A DNA stretch of 49,851 nt, from positions 1 through 49,851 of the forward strand of contig JAKPQH010000191.1 in NCBI GenBank assembly GCA_029580855.1. The letters run 5' to 3'. The translations under genes and the position numbers were made by a program. This stretch comes from a bacterium. GTDB taxonomy: Bacteria; Methylomirabilota; Methylomirabilia; Methylomirabilales; 2-02-FULL-66-22. The notes below the pieces were generated by a model. The model did not search any database. It was not told where the DNA came from and was given only the letters and a program-made list of their open reading frames with translations. Shown here one piece after another: positions 8,257 to 17,652 of this stretch. Each line of letters starts with the position of its first letter. The stretch's first letter is position 1.

Positions 8257-9039
8257 TTACGCCTCGGCCAAGGCGTGCAGCGGACCCTCCAATTTCGGCC
8301 GCCACAGACTGGTGGTCAGGAGGTCGCGATTCATCCGGGCGATGAAATGCATACGGATGCGCTTCGGGCAGGCCCCCTCGCATTCCCCGTGATTCGTGCA
8401 GCCGCCGAAGCCTTCCGCATCCATCTGGCCAACCATATCCAGGACGCGGCGCGACCGCCGCGGCTGGCCCTGCGGCAACAGGGCCAGGTGGGAGATCTTG
8501 GCGGCCGTGAAAAGCATGGGCGAGGCATTCGGACACGCCGCCACACAGGCCCCGCAGCCGATGCACGCCGCGGCGTCAAAGGCGAGCTCCGTCTTTTCTT
8601 TCGGAACCAGAATGGCGTTGGCGTCGGGCGCCGAGCCGGTAGGCGCGTCGATGTACCCGCCCGCCTGGATGATCCGGTCGAAGGCGCTCCGGTCCACCAT
8701 CAGGTCCTTGACCACCGGGAACGCGGCCGCGCGCCAGGGCTCGAGGATGAGGTGATCGCCGTCGTTGAAGGCTCGCATGTGAAGCTGGCACACCGTCGTC
8801 CCCTGCCACGGGCCGTGCGGCCGCCCGTTGATCACAAAGCCGCACGAGCCGCAGATCCCCTCGCGGCAGTCATGCTCGAACACGATGGGGTCCTGGCCGC
8901 CGAGGATCAGCCCCTCGTTGACAACGTCGAGCATCTCCAGGAACGACATCTCGTGACTGACATCGGTGGCCCGGTAGGTCTCGAAGCGGCCGGGGTCCTG
9001 CGCATTCCGCTGTCGCCAAACCTTGAGAGAGAGATTCAT
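8257..9039 (-). CDS. sdhB: Succinate dehydrogenase/fumarate reductase iron-sulfur subunit
   Basis: A 260-residue SdhB/FrdB. The [2Fe-2S] ligands are C58, C63, C66 and C84 ([12 protein letters not shown]...TVC). The [4Fe-4S] and [3Fe-4S] ligands lie in [12 protein letters not shown] (159-170) and the [12 protein letters not shown] region (214-225). It carries electrons from the flavoprotein to the membrane quinone site. ATG 9039 overlaps the sdhA stop (ATGA), marking one operon. The sequence belongs to the non-classical group paired with a single cytochrome b558-type membrane subunit, as in menaquinone-using bacteria. Confidence 0.95.
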   Translation of the reverse strand: MNLSLKVWRQRNAQDPGRFETYRATDVSHEMSFLEMLDVVNEGLILGGQDPIVFEHDCREGICGSCGFVINGRPHGPWQGTTVCQLHMRAFNDGDHLILEPWRAAAFPVVKDLMVDRSAFDRIIQAGGYIDAPTGSAPDANAILVPKEKTELAFDAAACIGCGACVAACPNASPMLFTAAKISHLALLPQGQPRRSRRVLDMVGQMDAEGFGGCTNHGECEGACPKRIRMHFIARMNRDLLTTSLWRPKLEGPLHALAEA

Positions 9040-10985
9040 TTGTAGCTCCGCTCCGATAGCGCGAGGTTTTCGAAAGCCAGCGGCTCCCGGTGCAGCGCCG
9101 GTTTCCCGAGGTCGCCCGTATGCTCCCACGCCGCCGCATAGCAGAAGTTCTGGTCGTCCCGTTTGGCCTCGTGATCCGCCGTCTGGCTCTCCTCGCGGAA
9201 GTGGGCGCCGCACGATTCCCGCCGGTGCAGCGCGTCGATGCAGATCAGCTCTGCCAGCTCCAGGAAGTCGGCGACGCGGCCCGCCTTCTCCAGCGACTGG
9301 TTCACCGTGTCGCTCGCGTCGACGACCAGCACATTGCGCCAGAACTCCTCCCGCAGCGCCGGGATCTTTTCCAGCGCCGCGGTCAGGCCGGTTTCGTTGC
9401 GGGACATGCCGCACCGGTTCCACATCAGGAGGCCCAGCTCCCGGTGGAGCGAATCCACGGTGCGCTTTCCCTTGACGGCAAGCAGGCGGGCGATCCGATC
9501 GCGCACCTCGTTTTCCACGCGTCGCACTTCCGGGTGATCGGCGGGCACCGCGTCCAGTTTCGTGCGCGCGAGGTAATCGGGTATGGTGGCGGAGAGGATG
9601 AAATAGCCGTCCGCCAGCCCCTGCATCAGGGCGCTGGCGCCCAGGCGGTTCGCGCCATGATCCGAGAAATTGGCCTCGCCGCCGACAAAGAGGCCGGGGA
9701 TGGTCGACTCCAGATTGTAGTCCACCCACAACCCCCCCATCGTGTAGTGCACGGCGGGAAAAATCCGCATGGGAACTTTATACGCATTCTCGCCCGTGAT
9801 GCGCTCGTACATCTCGAAGAGGTTGCCGTATCGCTCCAGGATCACCTGGGCGCCCAGCCGCTGGATCGCGTCGCGAAAATCCAGGTAGACCCCCAGCCCC
9901 GTGCTCCCCACCCCGCGGCCCTCGTCGCAGACCTCCTTGGCGGCACGAGACGCGATGTCGCGGGGCGCCAGGTTGCCGAAGCTGGGATACTTGCGCTCCA
10001 GGTAGTAGTCGCGTTCGCCCTCGGGGATCTCGTGCGGCGGGCGGGTGTCCCCCTGGCGCAGCGGGACCCACACACGGCCGTCGTTGCGGAGCGATTCGCT
10101 CATCAGCGTCAGCTTCGACTGGTACTCGCCGCTCACGGGAATGCAGGTCGGGTGGATCTGCGTGTAACAGGGATTGGCGAAGAGCGCTCCCCGCTTGTGT
10201 GCCCGCCAGACGGCCGTGGCGTTGCAATGCTTGGCGTTCGTGGAGAGATAGAAGACGTTCCCATAGCCACCCGTGCACAGCACCACCACATCGCCGAGAC
10301 GGCTTTCGATCCTCCCCGTCCACAGGTTGCGGGTGACGATTCCGCGGGCGCGCCCGTCCACCACGATCAGGTCCAACATTTCGGTGTGGGTCTCGACCGA
10401 CACCGTGCCGGCGGCCACCTGTCGCTGCAGCGCCTGGTAGGCGCCCAGGAGCAGCTGCTGTCCCGTCTGACCGCGGGCGTAAAACGTCCGCGACAATTGG
10501 GCGCCCCCGAACGACCTGGTGTCCAGCAGACCACCGTATTCGCGGGCGAACGGGACACCCTGGGCCACACACTGATCGATGATCCGGACGGACAGCTCCG
10601 CCAACCGGTAGACATTGGCCTCGCGCGCGCGGAAGTCCCCGCCCTTCACCGTGTCGTAGAACAGGCGCCAGGTGCTGTCGCCGTCGTTCCGGTAGTTCTT
10701 GGCGGCGTTGATCCCCCCCTGCGCGGAGATGGAGTGCGCCCGGCGGGCGGAATCGTTATAGGTGAAACAGCGGACGTTGAACCCCAGTTCGCCCAGCGCC
10801 GCGGCGCCGGAAGCGCCGGCCAGGCCGGTGCCGACGATCAGGACGGTGTATTTGCGCCGGTTGGCGGGGTTGACGAGCTTCAGGTCGAACTTGTGCCGGC
10901 TCCATTTCTGCTCGATCGGACCGGAGGGGATCTTGGCATTCAGCCGGGAAGCGATTGCGGCGTCTGTCGTCGTCTGTCCGCTCAT
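9036..10985 (-). CDS. sdhA: Succinate dehydrogenase/fumarate reductase flavoprotein subunit
   Basis: A 649-residue flavoprotein with an N-terminal dinucleotide motif [10 protein letters not shown]. The [17 protein letters not shown] region contains the His that binds FAD covalently. Substrate segments [20 protein letters not shown] and [14 protein letters not shown] are present. It interconverts succinate and fumarate. The N-terminus has the extra [13 protein letters not shown] leader seen in the b558 group. Start set at ATG 10985; a GTG at 10994 is also possible. An AGGGGGG stretch lies just upstream, and sdhC ends 13 nt before this start. Direction (oxidation or fumarate reduction) cannot be read from sequence. 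Confidence 0.95.
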   Translation of the reverse strand: MSGQTTTDAAIASRLNAKIPSGPIEQKWSRHKFDLKLVNPANRRKYTVLIVGTGLAGASGAAALGELGFNVRCFTYNDSARRAHSISAQGGINAAKNYRNDGDSTWRLFYDTVKGGDFRAREANVYRLAELSVRIIDQCVAQGVPFAREYGGLLDTRSFGGAQLSRTFYARGQTGQQLLLGAYQALQRQVAAGTVSVETHTEMLDLIVVDGRARGIVTRNLWTGRIESRLGDVVVLCTGGYGNVFYLSTNAKHCNATAVWRAHKRGALFANPCYTQIHPTCIPVSGEYQSKLTLMSESLRNDGRVWVPLRQGDTRPPHEIPEGERDYYLERKYPSFGNLAPRDIASRAAKEVCDEGRGVGSTGLGVYLDFRDAIQRLGAQVILERYGNLFEMYERITGENAYKVPMRIFPAVHYTMGGLWVDYNLESTIPGLFVGGEANFSDHGANRLGASALMQGLADGYFILSATIPDYLARTKLDAVPADHPEVRRVENEVRDRIARLLAVKGKRTVDSLHRELGLLMWNRCGMSRNETGLTAALEKIPALREEFWRNVLVVDASDTVNQSLEKAGRVADFLELAELICIDALHRRESCGAHFREESQTADHEAKRDDQNFCYAAAWEHTGDLGKPALHREPLAFENLALSERSYK

Positions 10986-10998
10986 GCCAGGCACCCCC

Positions 10999-11736
10999 CT
11001 ACTTGATCAGACCGGCCAGCACGGCGACCGGCACCGAGACGTTCCCGAGGGTTACGAACAGCGCCATGAGCCCCCCCACCGTCCAGTAGACCCGGTCGCC
11101 CCACGCCGTCGCGACGCCCAGCGTGTGGAGAATGCTCCAGCCGCCGTGATACCAGTGGAGCCCCAAAAAGATCTGGGCCAGGATGTAGAAGGCCGACACG
11201 TACCAGACGGAGAAACCGATGACGACGTTGCGGTACACCGAGGTCGGTGAGTACTGGCCCGGCGCGTAACCGACCGCGCCGAAGGTGAAGTGGAGGACGT
11301 GGTACACCACGAAGAGGAGGATGATGACCCCGCCCCAGCGGATCGTCCGGGAGGCATAGGTGGACATCATCGGCACCTTCTTCTCGTACCGCGTCGGTCG
11401 CGCCGCCCAGCTCCTCCGGGTCACCTGCCAGGCCGCCAGCATGTGCAGCGACACCGCAACCAGCAAACCGATCCGGCTGATCCAGAGCGCCATTCCGTGC
11501 GCAAGAAACGGCGTGCCCACCTCCCGCAGCCACACGGCATAGTCGTTGAATACCTGCTCGCCCTTGAAGATTTTCAGCGTGCCGTAGGTGTGCACCAGGA
11601 CGAAGCTCATCATGACCATCCCGGTGAGCGACATGACGATCTTCTTCCCGATCGAGCTGCTCCACAGCGTCAGCAGGGCGCCGACGACGTACGATTGCGG
11701 CCGGTATCGGGAATCCGACAGGGCTTCGATTTCCAT
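10999..11736 (-). CDS. sdhC: Succinate dehydrogenase cytochrome b558 subunit
   Basis: A 245-residue membrane anchor with five hydrophobic segments. Conserved histidines lie inside or at helix edges ([36 protein letters not shown]), giving the di-haem b pattern of the SdhC b558 family. It anchors SdhAB and passes electrons to or from menaquinone. ATG 11736 is chosen, preceded by GGTGGGGG; a GTG five codons upstream (11751) opens the longer frame. No second membrane subunit (SdhD) is encoded, as expected for this type. Confidence 0.93.
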   Translation of the reverse strand: MEIEALSDSRYRPQSYVVGALLTLWSSSIGKKIVMSLTGMVMMSFVLVHTYGTLKIFKGEQVFNDYAVWLREVGTPFLAHGMALWISRIGLLVAVSLHMLAAWQVTRRSWAARPTRYEKKVPMMSTYASRTIRWGGVIILLFVVYHVLHFTFGAVGYAPGQYSPTSVYRNVVIGFSVWYVSAFYILAQIFLGLHWYHGGWSILHTLGVATAWGDRVYWTVGGLMALFVTLGNVSVPVAVLAGLIK

Positions 11737-11798
11737 GCGTGTGTCCCCCACCCAGCGATGCGCCTATCCGGGCGGCGCGACCCTCGCGCCGGCCCGCG

Positions 11799-12971
11799 CT
11801 ACCTTCTTCCCGCGAGCGCCAACAGTATCAGCAGGATGGCCTTGATCCCGCTCCGAAGCGGCGCCGTCTCGATGTACTCGTCCGTCCGGTGCTCGTTCTC
11901 GCCCGAGGTGACGGAGAGGCACACCGCGGGAATGCCCATCGAGAGCGGCACGTTGGCTTCGGTGCTGGCCGCCCTGTGCGTGGTGGTGATGCCGAATGCC
12001 TGGTAGACGGCGGTGCAGGTCTGGACCAGCGGATGATCCGCGGCAATCACCCCGGCGGGCCGATCGCCCACCAGGTCCAGCTTGGCCTGGCCCTCCCCCT
12101 CTTTCGCCTGGCGCTCGACGATGGCCAGCACGCGCCGTTCCAGGTCAGCCAGACATCGCGTATCCACGGAGCGCATGTCCACCAGCATGTCCGCTTCGGA
12201 TGCGATGGTGTTGACCGTGGTCCCGCCGCGGATCACCCCGACGTTGTACGTCGTCTTCGGCTCTTTGGGCACCTCGAGCCGCGAGATGTCGGCGATGGCG
12301 CGGCCCAGGATGTGCACGGCGCTGGGCGAGGGGAAGTGATTCCAGCTGTGGCCCCCGCGCGCCGTGAAGATGACCTTGTAGCGCCGGCTGCCCACCGCTT
12401 CGTGGACGATCCGTCCCGGTGTGAGGCCGTCCACGATCACCACCGCGCCGACCCGGTCGCGCACGTCCGGCATATACGCCCGCATCCCCTTGAGGTCCCC
12501 CAGCCCTTCCTCGCCGGTCGTGGCGGCGAAATACAGATCGCCGGCCGTGGTCACCCCGGCGGCGTCCAGCGCCTCGATGATCCCCAGGACCGAGGCGATC
12601 GAGAGGCTGTTGTCTCCCAGGCCTGGTGCGGCGAGACGCCCCTCCTGACGTTTAACCGTGAGATCCGTCCCCCGGGGAAAGACAGTGTCCATGTGGGTCA
12701 CCACGGCCACCGAGGTGCCGCCCCCGGCGCCCGGTCGCCGGCCCCGCACGTTCCCGGCGCCGTCGATCGCAACATCCTTCAGACCCAGCGCTTCATACCG
12801 CGCGCGGACGTACGCGGCGCGCTCCCCCTCGTCGAACGTCGGCGCCGGGATTTGACAGATCCGGACAGCCTCGTCGAGGATCCGGTCCGCGCCGGCTTCC
12901 ACACGCCCCAAGGCGTCGACGACTTTCGGCGCACGCATCAGCGCCGGCACCTCGATCTCAAACGCAGCCAT
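11799..12971 (-). CDS. M20-family peptidase (PepT-like)
   Basis: A 390-residue dizinc hydrolase. Metal ligands and catalytic residues are seen at THMD (H93, D95), the bridging D120 in GLGDNSL, E154/E155 in TTGEEGLGDL, and a C-terminal His in NEHRTDEY. The dimerisation domain (HSWNHFPSPSAVHILG) is in the middle. The family cleaves di- or tripeptides or deacylates amino acid derivatives in the cytoplasm; exact substrate unknown. ATG 12971 is chosen over the longest frame (13121) because GAGGAGG sits 6 nt upstream and the extra 50 residues look random. It lies directly upstream of sdhCAB on the same strand (62-nt gap) and may share its promoter. Confidence 0.88.
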   Translation of the reverse strand: MAAFEIEVPALMRAPKVVDALGRVEAGADRILDEAVRICQIPAPTFDEGERAAYVRARYEALGLKDVAIDGAGNVRGRRPGAGGGTSVAVVTHMDTVFPRGTDLTVKRQEGRLAAPGLGDNSLSIASVLGIIEALDAAGVTTAGDLYFAATTGEEGLGDLKGMRAYMPDVRDRVGAVVIVDGLTPGRIVHEAVGSRRYKVIFTARGGHSWNHFPSPSAVHILGRAIADISRLEVPKEPKTTYNVGVIRGGTTVNTIASEADMLVDMRSVDTRCLADLERRVLAIVERQAKEGEGQAKLDLVGDRPAGVIAADHPLVQTCTAVYQAFGITTTHRAASTEANVPLSMGIPAVCLSVTSGENEHRTDEYIETAPLRSGIKAILLILLALAGRR

Positions 12972-13033
12972 CGCAGGCCTCCTCGCTTCTGTCCCTCTCG
13001 GCGTTGCCGAGCGGACCGGGTTGAACAGCGTGG

Positions 13034-13062
13034 ACCTTAGCACGGGAAAAGGCAGGGGACAA
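13034..13062 (-). promoter_or_regulatory. Possible promoter for the M20 peptidase-sdhCAB unit
   Basis: On the minus strand TTGTCC (13057-13062), a 17-bp spacer and TAAGGT (13034-13039), about 60 nt upstream of the peptidase start. The -10 match is poor, so this is tentative. Confidence 0.3.
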
Positions 13063-13155
13063 CGGCGCGTTGACGCGTATCGGCGCGGATGGCAGCAAAA
13101 AGTGCCAATACCGCGCCACAATAAAGAATTGGGACCCCACGGAACTCGAACGGAG

Positions 13156-13231
13156 TGGAGCCGGCGCTCGGACTTGAACCGAGGACCTGCTGATTACGAA
13201 TCAGCTGCTCTACCAACTGAGCTACGCCGGC
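13156..13231 (-). tRNA. tRNA-Thr (anticodon CGU)
   Basis: On the minus strand the sequence folds as a full cloverleaf. The 7-bp acceptor pairs GCCGGCG with CGCCGGC, the D-arm has GCTC/GAGC with AGTTGGTA in the loop, and the 5-bp anticodon stem GCTGA/TCAGC encloses TTCGTAA. The T-arm has CTCGG/CCGAG with TTCAAGT in the loop. The anticodon CGT reads ACG codons, hence threonine. The 3' CCA is encoded (13156-13158), discriminator base U. Confidence 0.95.
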
Positions 13232-13363
13232 CAAGCCGCACCAGTTTAGTCAAGTCGCTTCCGCTTGGCAAGCCATTTTGCGCGATCCGCGATGCTTGAT
13301 CCGCGCGGGGAATCGGGGTACCCTACGATCCTGCGTCGAGCGAATCGGAGGGCGACCGGGCCG

Positions 13364-13600
13364 ATGGCCGATAACCGCGGGATACGCCGCTACCTGGGAT
13401 GGGTGGTTCTGGCCGTGACGGTGGCCGTCGCGGGGTGGGTTCTGCCTCGCGTCCTGCCCCGCTCCCCCGCCACCATTGTTATCGTTTGCGTCCTCGCCGT
13501 CCTGGCGATGAGACTTGTCGAGCGCGGGGTTCGGAAATGGTTCCAACGCCTCGAGGCTCGGCGCGCGGCCGAGTTGCGCCGCTCGCTACCGGGATCCTAG
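13364..13600 (+). CDS. Small hypothetical membrane protein
   Basis: A 78-residue protein from ATG 13364. Two closely spaced hydrophobic segments (about 11-27 and 35-48) are joined by a short PRVLPRSPAT turn, followed by a basic, helical C-terminus (RKWFQRLEARRAAELRRS). It is probably an inner-membrane hairpin with a cytoplasmic tail. No family recognised. GGAGGG lies about 12 nt before the start. Confidence 0.5.
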   Translation: MADNRGIRRYLGWVVLAVTVAVAGWVLPRVLPRSPATIVIVCVLAVLAMRLVERGVRKWFQRLEARRAAELRRSLPGS

Positions 13601-13635
13601 TCGGCCCGGCCGGAACGAGCCGTGGGAGTCCGCGC

Positions 13636-13740
13636 ATGCCGCGCGACGACCAGAGCCGGATCAACCACATCAACCTCCGGCTGGATCTGGCGAAGCTGAC
13701 GGGGGGCCTTGCCCGGCTGTACCAGAAATGGATTCGCTAG
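13636..13740 (+). CDS. Possible very small protein (34 aa)
   Basis: Starts at ATG 13636 with GGGAG 10-14 nt upstream. The peptide MPRDDQSRINHINLRLDL continues into a short amphipathic helix ending KWIR. It follows the small membrane protein by 35 bp. The composition looks protein-like, but there is no family evidence and the short length makes it weak. Confidence 0.3.
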   Translation: MPRDDQSRINHINLRLDLAKLTGGLARLYQKWIR

Positions 13741-13849
13741 AGCCGCAGGTAGCAAAGGCGCGCAGGAGCAGAGGGGCGACAGCGCTCGAGGCGTTGGTTC
13801 CCCGGCTCCTCCGCACCCTATCACCCCTGCCGTCACTCGGAGGTGAGAC

Positions 13850-14395
13850 ATGCGCGGCGTGAAGATCGGCTCGGCCACGCTCGAGCTTGTCGAAGGCGAT
13901 ATCACGAAACAGGATACCGAGGCCATCGCGAACGCCGCCAACACCAGCCTCCTCGGCGGCGGCGGTGTGGACGGCGCCATCCATCGGGCGGGCGGCCCCC
14001 AGATCCTGGAGGAATGCCGGCGGATCGGCGGCTGTCCAACCGGCGAGGCGCGGATCACCACCGGGGGTCGGCTGCCGGCCAGGTGGGTGATTCACACCGT
14101 CGGCCCGGTCTACCGGGACGGCAGGCACGGCGAGGCCGAGCTCCTGGCCCGCGCCTATCGGAACAGCCTGAGTCTGGCGAGCGAGCACGGAATCAGGACC
14201 GTCGCTTTCCCCTCCATCAGCACCGGCGCATACGGCTACCCCCTTGCGGAGGCGGCGCGCATCGCCCTCACCACCGCGCGCGATTGTCTGACGGCCCACC
14301 CCGGGATCGCGCTCGTCCGCTTCGTCTTGTTCGGTCAAGCCGCCTACCGGGCGTACGACGCCGCCCTCGCCCAACTCGTCCCGGACGCTTCCTGA
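13850..14395 (+). CDS. Macrodomain ADP-ribose hydrolase (O-acetyl-ADP-ribose deacetylase type)
   Basis: A 181-residue single macrodomain. It has the ADP-ribose binding core IANAANTSLLGGGGVDGAIH at 26-45 (the Asn pair and glycine loop are as in YmdB/MacroD enzymes). Later come GEARITTGGRLPARWVIHTVGP and the phosphate loop SISTGAYGYP near 125. Such proteins hydrolyse O-acetyl-ADP-ribose or remove ADP-ribose from acidic residues. A strong GGAGGTGA site precedes ATG 13850. It is followed by a perfect terminator hairpin. No ADP-ribosylating partner or sirtuin is seen nearby. Confidence 0.92.
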   Translation: MRGVKIGSATLELVEGDITKQDTEAIANAANTSLLGGGGVDGAIHRAGGPQILEECRRIGGCPTGEARITTGGRLPARWVIHTVGPVYRDGRHGEAELLARAYRNSLSLASEHGIRTVAFPSISTGAYGYPLAEAARIALTTARDCLTAHPGIALVRFVLFGQAAYRAYDAALAQLVPDAS

Positions 14396-14408
14396 TCCCT
14401 GCGAAGAA

Positions 14409-14445
14409 CCACGCCGCCCCGAAGGATATCCTCGGGGCGGCGTGG
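14409..14445. terminator. Bidirectional intrinsic terminator between macrodomain gene and tctA
   Basis: Perfect 14-bp arms (14409-14422 and 14432-14445) around AGGATATCC, which is itself nearly palindromic. CTTTGT follows on the + strand and GGTTCTT on the - strand. It sits exactly between two convergent genes. Confidence 0.8.
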
Positions 14446-14474
14446 CTTTGTCCGGCACCTGATCGGCCGCCCGG

Positions 14475-15977
14475 CTACCGGGACGGGCTTCCTCCGCGCA
14501 GACGCTTCACCATCGCCGGGATGAATGGGGCCAGCCAGGTGAGAATGGTCAACACCCCCAAAACCGCCGCGGTCGGACGCATGAAGAACTGCGTGAGATC
14601 CCACTCGCTCTTGATCATGCTGACCATGAAGTTCTGTTCGAGGATAGGGCCCAGGACCATTCCCAGGACCACGGGAGCCACCGGAATTCCGTTGGCCTCG
14701 AAGAAGTATCCCAGGATGCCGGTCGCCAGCATGATTCCCACGTCGAAATCGCTGTTGTTTATGGCGTAGGAGCCAACGACGCAGAAGATGAGGATGGCGG
14801 GCATGAGGATGTTTCGGGGTACACGCAGCATGGTGCTGCTGACCCGGATCGCAAGATACCCGAACGGGATCATCAGAAGATTTGCCACGAGAAAGGAGAT
14901 GTACACCGCATAGAGGAGTTCGGGCTGCCGCTGAAAGATCTCCGGCCCCGGCCGTAGCCCCTTCATAAAGAGAATCCCGATCAGGATCGCGGTGATGGAA
15001 TCCCCGGGGATTCCAAATACCAGTGCGGGGACCCACGCCCCCGCCAGACACGCGTTGTTGGCCGTGGTGGCGCCCACGATGGGCTCGATGACGCCTTTGC
15101 CGAACTTCTCCGGCTCTCTGGAGAAGCGCCTGGCCACCGCGTACGCGATCCAGGCGGCGATGTCGGCTCCGGCTCCCGGAAGGATACCGATGAACGTGCC
15201 CAAGGGGCCCGATCGCATCATGTGGTTACGGTACTTCCAGAGCACCGCCCCGATCCCCCGGAAGATATGTTTTGCCCGGACATTGGTCGTGGGAAAGCGC
15301 AGGTGAGCGGCGGCCATGTTCCGCAGGATTTCGGACACGCCGAAGAGACCAATCATGGCCGGAATGAAGTTCACTCCGTTGAGCAGTTCGGTGCTCCCAA
15401 AGGTGAAGCGAGGGTATCCCAGCGTGATGTCCAGTCCCACGGTCGAGAAAAAAAGACCCACGAGCAGCGCCAGGCCGGCTTTCAGGGGAGACAAACTCGC
15501 GATCATGACCGTCGCCGATAGTCCCAGCGCCGCCAACCAGAAATACTCGAAGGACGTGAACTTCAGTGCCACCTCCGCCAGCATGGGTGCGGCCGTCATG
15601 AGAACCAGCGCGCCGAACAGGCCCCCAATGGATGACGCCATCACGCTCGTGCCCAGAGCCAGCTCTGCCTTCCCCTGCTTGGTCAGCTCGTAGGCATCTT
15701 CGGTGTAGGCTGCCGAGGAAGGCGTGCCCGGGATCCGGACCAGGGTCGCGGGAATATCGCCGGCAAAGATTGCCATGGCCGACAGACTGACGATGGAAAC
15801 AAGAGCGGGCACGGGATCCATAAAGAACGTGAACGGGACGATGAGCGCCGTGGCCATGGTGGCGGTAAGGCCCGGAACCGCCCCGACGAACAGCCCGTAC
15901 AGGCTGCAAATCAGAATCGTTAGAGCCGCGTTCCAGGTCGTCAGTAGGCTGACGGCCCCCTGGAGGTGCTCGATCAT
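14475..15977 (-). CDS. tctA: Tripartite tricarboxylate transporter, large membrane subunit
   Basis: A 500-residue protein with about 11-12 hydrophobic segments. The TctA hallmarks are present: GLFVGAVPGLTATMATALIV near the N-terminus and the repeated half-site with GILPGAGADIAAWIAYA, EPIVGATTANNAC and FGIPGDSITAILIG. It forms the sodium- or proton-coupled channel for carboxylates delivered by a TctC protein. ATG 15977 is used, 4 nt after the tctB stop; the longer frame overlaps tctB. Substrate (citrate, other di/tricarboxylates, aromatic acids) is unknown. Confidence 0.93.
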   Translation of the reverse strand: MIEHLQGAVSLLTTWNAALTILICSLYGLFVGAVPGLTATMATALIVPFTFFMDPVPALVSIVSLSAMAIFAGDIPATLVRIPGTPSSAAYTEDAYELTKQGKAELALGTSVMASSIGGLFGALVLMTAAPMLAEVALKFTSFEYFWLAALGLSATVMIASLSPLKAGLALLVGLFFSTVGLDITLGYPRFTFGSTELLNGVNFIPAMIGLFGVSEILRNMAAAHLRFPTTNVRAKHIFRGIGAVLWKYRNHMMRSGPLGTFIGILPGAGADIAAWIAYAVARRFSREPEKFGKGVIEPIVGATTANNACLAGAWVPALVFGIPGDSITAILIGILFMKGLRPGPEIFQRQPELLYAVYISFLVANLLMIPFGYLAIRVSSTMLRVPRNILMPAILIFCVVGSYAINNSDFDVGIMLATGILGYFFEANGIPVAPVVLGMVLGPILEQNFMVSMIKSEWDLTQFFMRPTAAVLGVLTILTWLAPFIPAMVKRLRGGSPSR

Positions 15978-15981
15978 GGCA

Positions 15982-16443
15982 CTACCACCATAGTAGACCG
16001 CCCGGCAAGGGCACGCGCAGGATCTTCGCGAACAAAAGATAGACGCCATTGCTGAAGACGATCGCCACCGCCAGAGCCGTCAGGGGGTGTACCCGCAGCC
16101 GCCACATGAGACTCCAGAGGATGAGCGTCGCCATGAGCAAGAATCCGACCCGCTCCACCATGGCAACGTATGCCACGACGGCCCCCAAGACAAAGAGGGC
16201 ATTGATGAAAGAGGGGTTACGATAAAGGCCGAGCCAGGCGACATCCTCCGTCGTGTCTCGGGTCCTCAGACCGTCCACCCCCACCAGCCCGCCGAAGACG
16301 ACCATCAGGCCGCCCAGCAACCGGGGAAACAGCGACGGCCCGGGATGGCCGCCCTCCAGGTGGGGGAAGTTCATCGTTCCCGCAATGATCAGGGCGCCGG
16401 CCGCCACAAAGCCGGCGCCCACCACGGTGTCGCTGATTTTCAT
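15982..16443 (-). CDS. tctB: Tripartite tricarboxylate transporter, small membrane subunit
   Basis: A 153-residue protein with four hydrophobic helices: AGFVAAGALIIAGTM, LLGGLMVVFGGLVG, the pair around ALFVLGAVVAYVAMVERVG, and a C-terminal segment. This matches TctB in length and topology. It lies between tctC (15-nt gap) and tctA (4-nt gap), the usual CBA order. TctB is thought to stabilise TctA. Confidence 0.88.
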   Translation of the reverse strand: MKISDTVVGAGFVAAGALIIAGTMNFPHLEGGHPGPSLFPRLLGGLMVVFGGLVGVDGLRTRDTTEDVAWLGLYRNPSFINALFVLGAVVAYVAMVERVGFLLMATLILWSLMWRLRVHPLTALAVAIVFSNGVYLLFAKILRVPLPGGLLWW

Positions 16444-16458
16444 CAGAGCCCCGCGAGG

Positions 16459-17439
16459 CTACTTCGTGATCCCCGCCTCTTTCATCAGGACGCCGAACGT
16501 CGCGTCCTGGTCGGCCAGGAATTTCGCAAACTCGGCCGACGGCTTGTACAGGATGCCGAACGGACCACCCTTCATGAAATCCAAGAACTCCTTGTTCTTC
16601 ACGATCTTGTCCATGGCCTTCTCGTATACCCCCTGGATCTCCGCCGGCGTCCCCTTGGGGAGGGCGAACCCCCGCCAGGCGCCCAAGGTCCAGTCGTACC
16701 CCAACTCCTTCGTGGTGGGCACGTCCGGGAACACCGGGTCGCGCGCCTCAGCCATGTTGGCCAGCGCCCGCACCTTCTTGGCATCGATCATGGAGCGCCC
16801 CTCGACCAGGCTGGACGTCACGACTTGTACGCCGCCCGCCACCAGCTCCTGCAGCCCTGTGGCGGCCCCGGTGCTGGGCACCCAGGGCATGGCGTCCACG
16901 GGAATCCCGGCCGTCTTCAAGAGGCCCGCCCGTGCCAGGTCCCAGATCCCGCCCTTGGCGGTTCCCGACGCCTTCGCCTTGCCGGGGTTGGCCTTCACGT
17001 AGTCCAGCAGCTCCTTGAGGCTCTTCCAGGGCGCGTCCTGCGCGACCTGGACGCCCGACGCGTCGATGTTGACCAGCGTGATCGGCGTGAACTCTTTGTA
17101 GGTGAGCGGGGTGAGACCCATCCAATGCATCATGGCCAGTTCGACGGTCACGATGGTGAGCGTGTGGCCGTCCGGCGCGGCTGTCGCGCCCGCCGTGTGA
17201 CCCACGGCGCCGCCGCCGCCCGTCCGGTTCACGACGGTCACCGGCTGGCCCAACTCCTTCTCCAGCAGGATGCCCACCATCCGGGCGATGCGGTCCGTGC
17301 CGCCGCCGGCCGCCCAGGGGCAGATGAGCTGGATGGGACGAGTGGCGGTCCACGCCGCCTCGCCTTGAGCGGGCGACAGCACGGCGAGAAGACCGAACGC
17401 CAAGAACACGGCCGGGGCAGTACCGATCCAACGTCGCAT
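16459..17439 (-). CDS. tctC: Tripartite tricarboxylate transporter substrate-binding protein (Bug family)
   Basis: A 326-residue periplasmic protein. A signal peptide (MRRW basic start, hydrophobic FLAFGLLAVL, likely cut after GEA) is followed by RPIQLICPWAAGGGTDRIAR, the Bug-family N-terminal carboxylate loop. Later the VTTKELGYDW-like region and the terminal DQDATFGVLMKEAGI match the family. It captures a carboxylate and hands it to TctAB. ATG 17439 with GGGAGGT upstream is the clear start. Confidence 0.93.
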   Translation of the reverse strand: MRRWIGTAPAVFLAFGLLAVLSPAQGEAAWTATRPIQLICPWAAGGGTDRIARMVGILLEKELGQPVTVVNRTGGGGAVGHTAGATAAPDGHTLTIVTVELAMMHWMGLTPLTYKEFTPITLVNIDASGVQVAQDAPWKSLKELLDYVKANPGKAKASGTAKGGIWDLARAGLLKTAGIPVDAMPWVPSTGAATGLQELVAGGVQVVTSSLVEGRSMIDAKKVRALANMAEARDPVFPDVPTTKELGYDWTLGAWRGFALPKGTPAEIQGVYEKAMDKIVKNKEFLDFMKGGPFGILYKPSAEFAKFLADQDATFGVLMKEAGITK

Positions 17440-17518
17440 GGCTCTACCTCCCTCGGGTGTCATGGTTGGCATGGTACAGGTCGGCGCGACACCGCGCGAC
17501 CTCGTCACAGGCCCCCCG

Positions 17519-17546
17519 CTTATCATAGGCCGTGCGCCGGTGTCAA
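17519..17546 (-). promoter_or_regulatory. Probable promoter of tctCBA
   Basis: On the minus strand a consensus TTGACA (17541-17546) is followed after 15-16 bp by TGATAA/GATAAG (17519-17525), about 80 nt upstream of tctC. The -10 spacing is a little short. It faces away from the + strand gene at 17653. Confidence 0.42.
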
Positions 17547-17652
17547 GGCATGTCGTGTCTGGGTCCACTCGACGTGACGACTGGCCTGTTGCGCGACTCG
17601 CCGGAACGGACACCCGTGGAAAAACCCAACCTGCTGTGATACCGTTTCTCGC

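Noticed and set aside
7616..8392. 258-aa + strand open frame between the TPR gene and sdhB
   Set aside because: Composition is random (Pro/Arg/Ser-rich), it crosses the sdh terminator and runs into sdhB antisense; no start signal.
9090..11006. 638-aa open frame antisense to sdhA
   Set aside because: Mirror of the sdhA coding frame; its codons follow the third-position GC of the real gene.
14409..14445. Perfect palindrome as a mobile-element end
   Set aside because: Position between convergent genes and T-rich flanks fit a bidirectional terminator; no second copy in the window.
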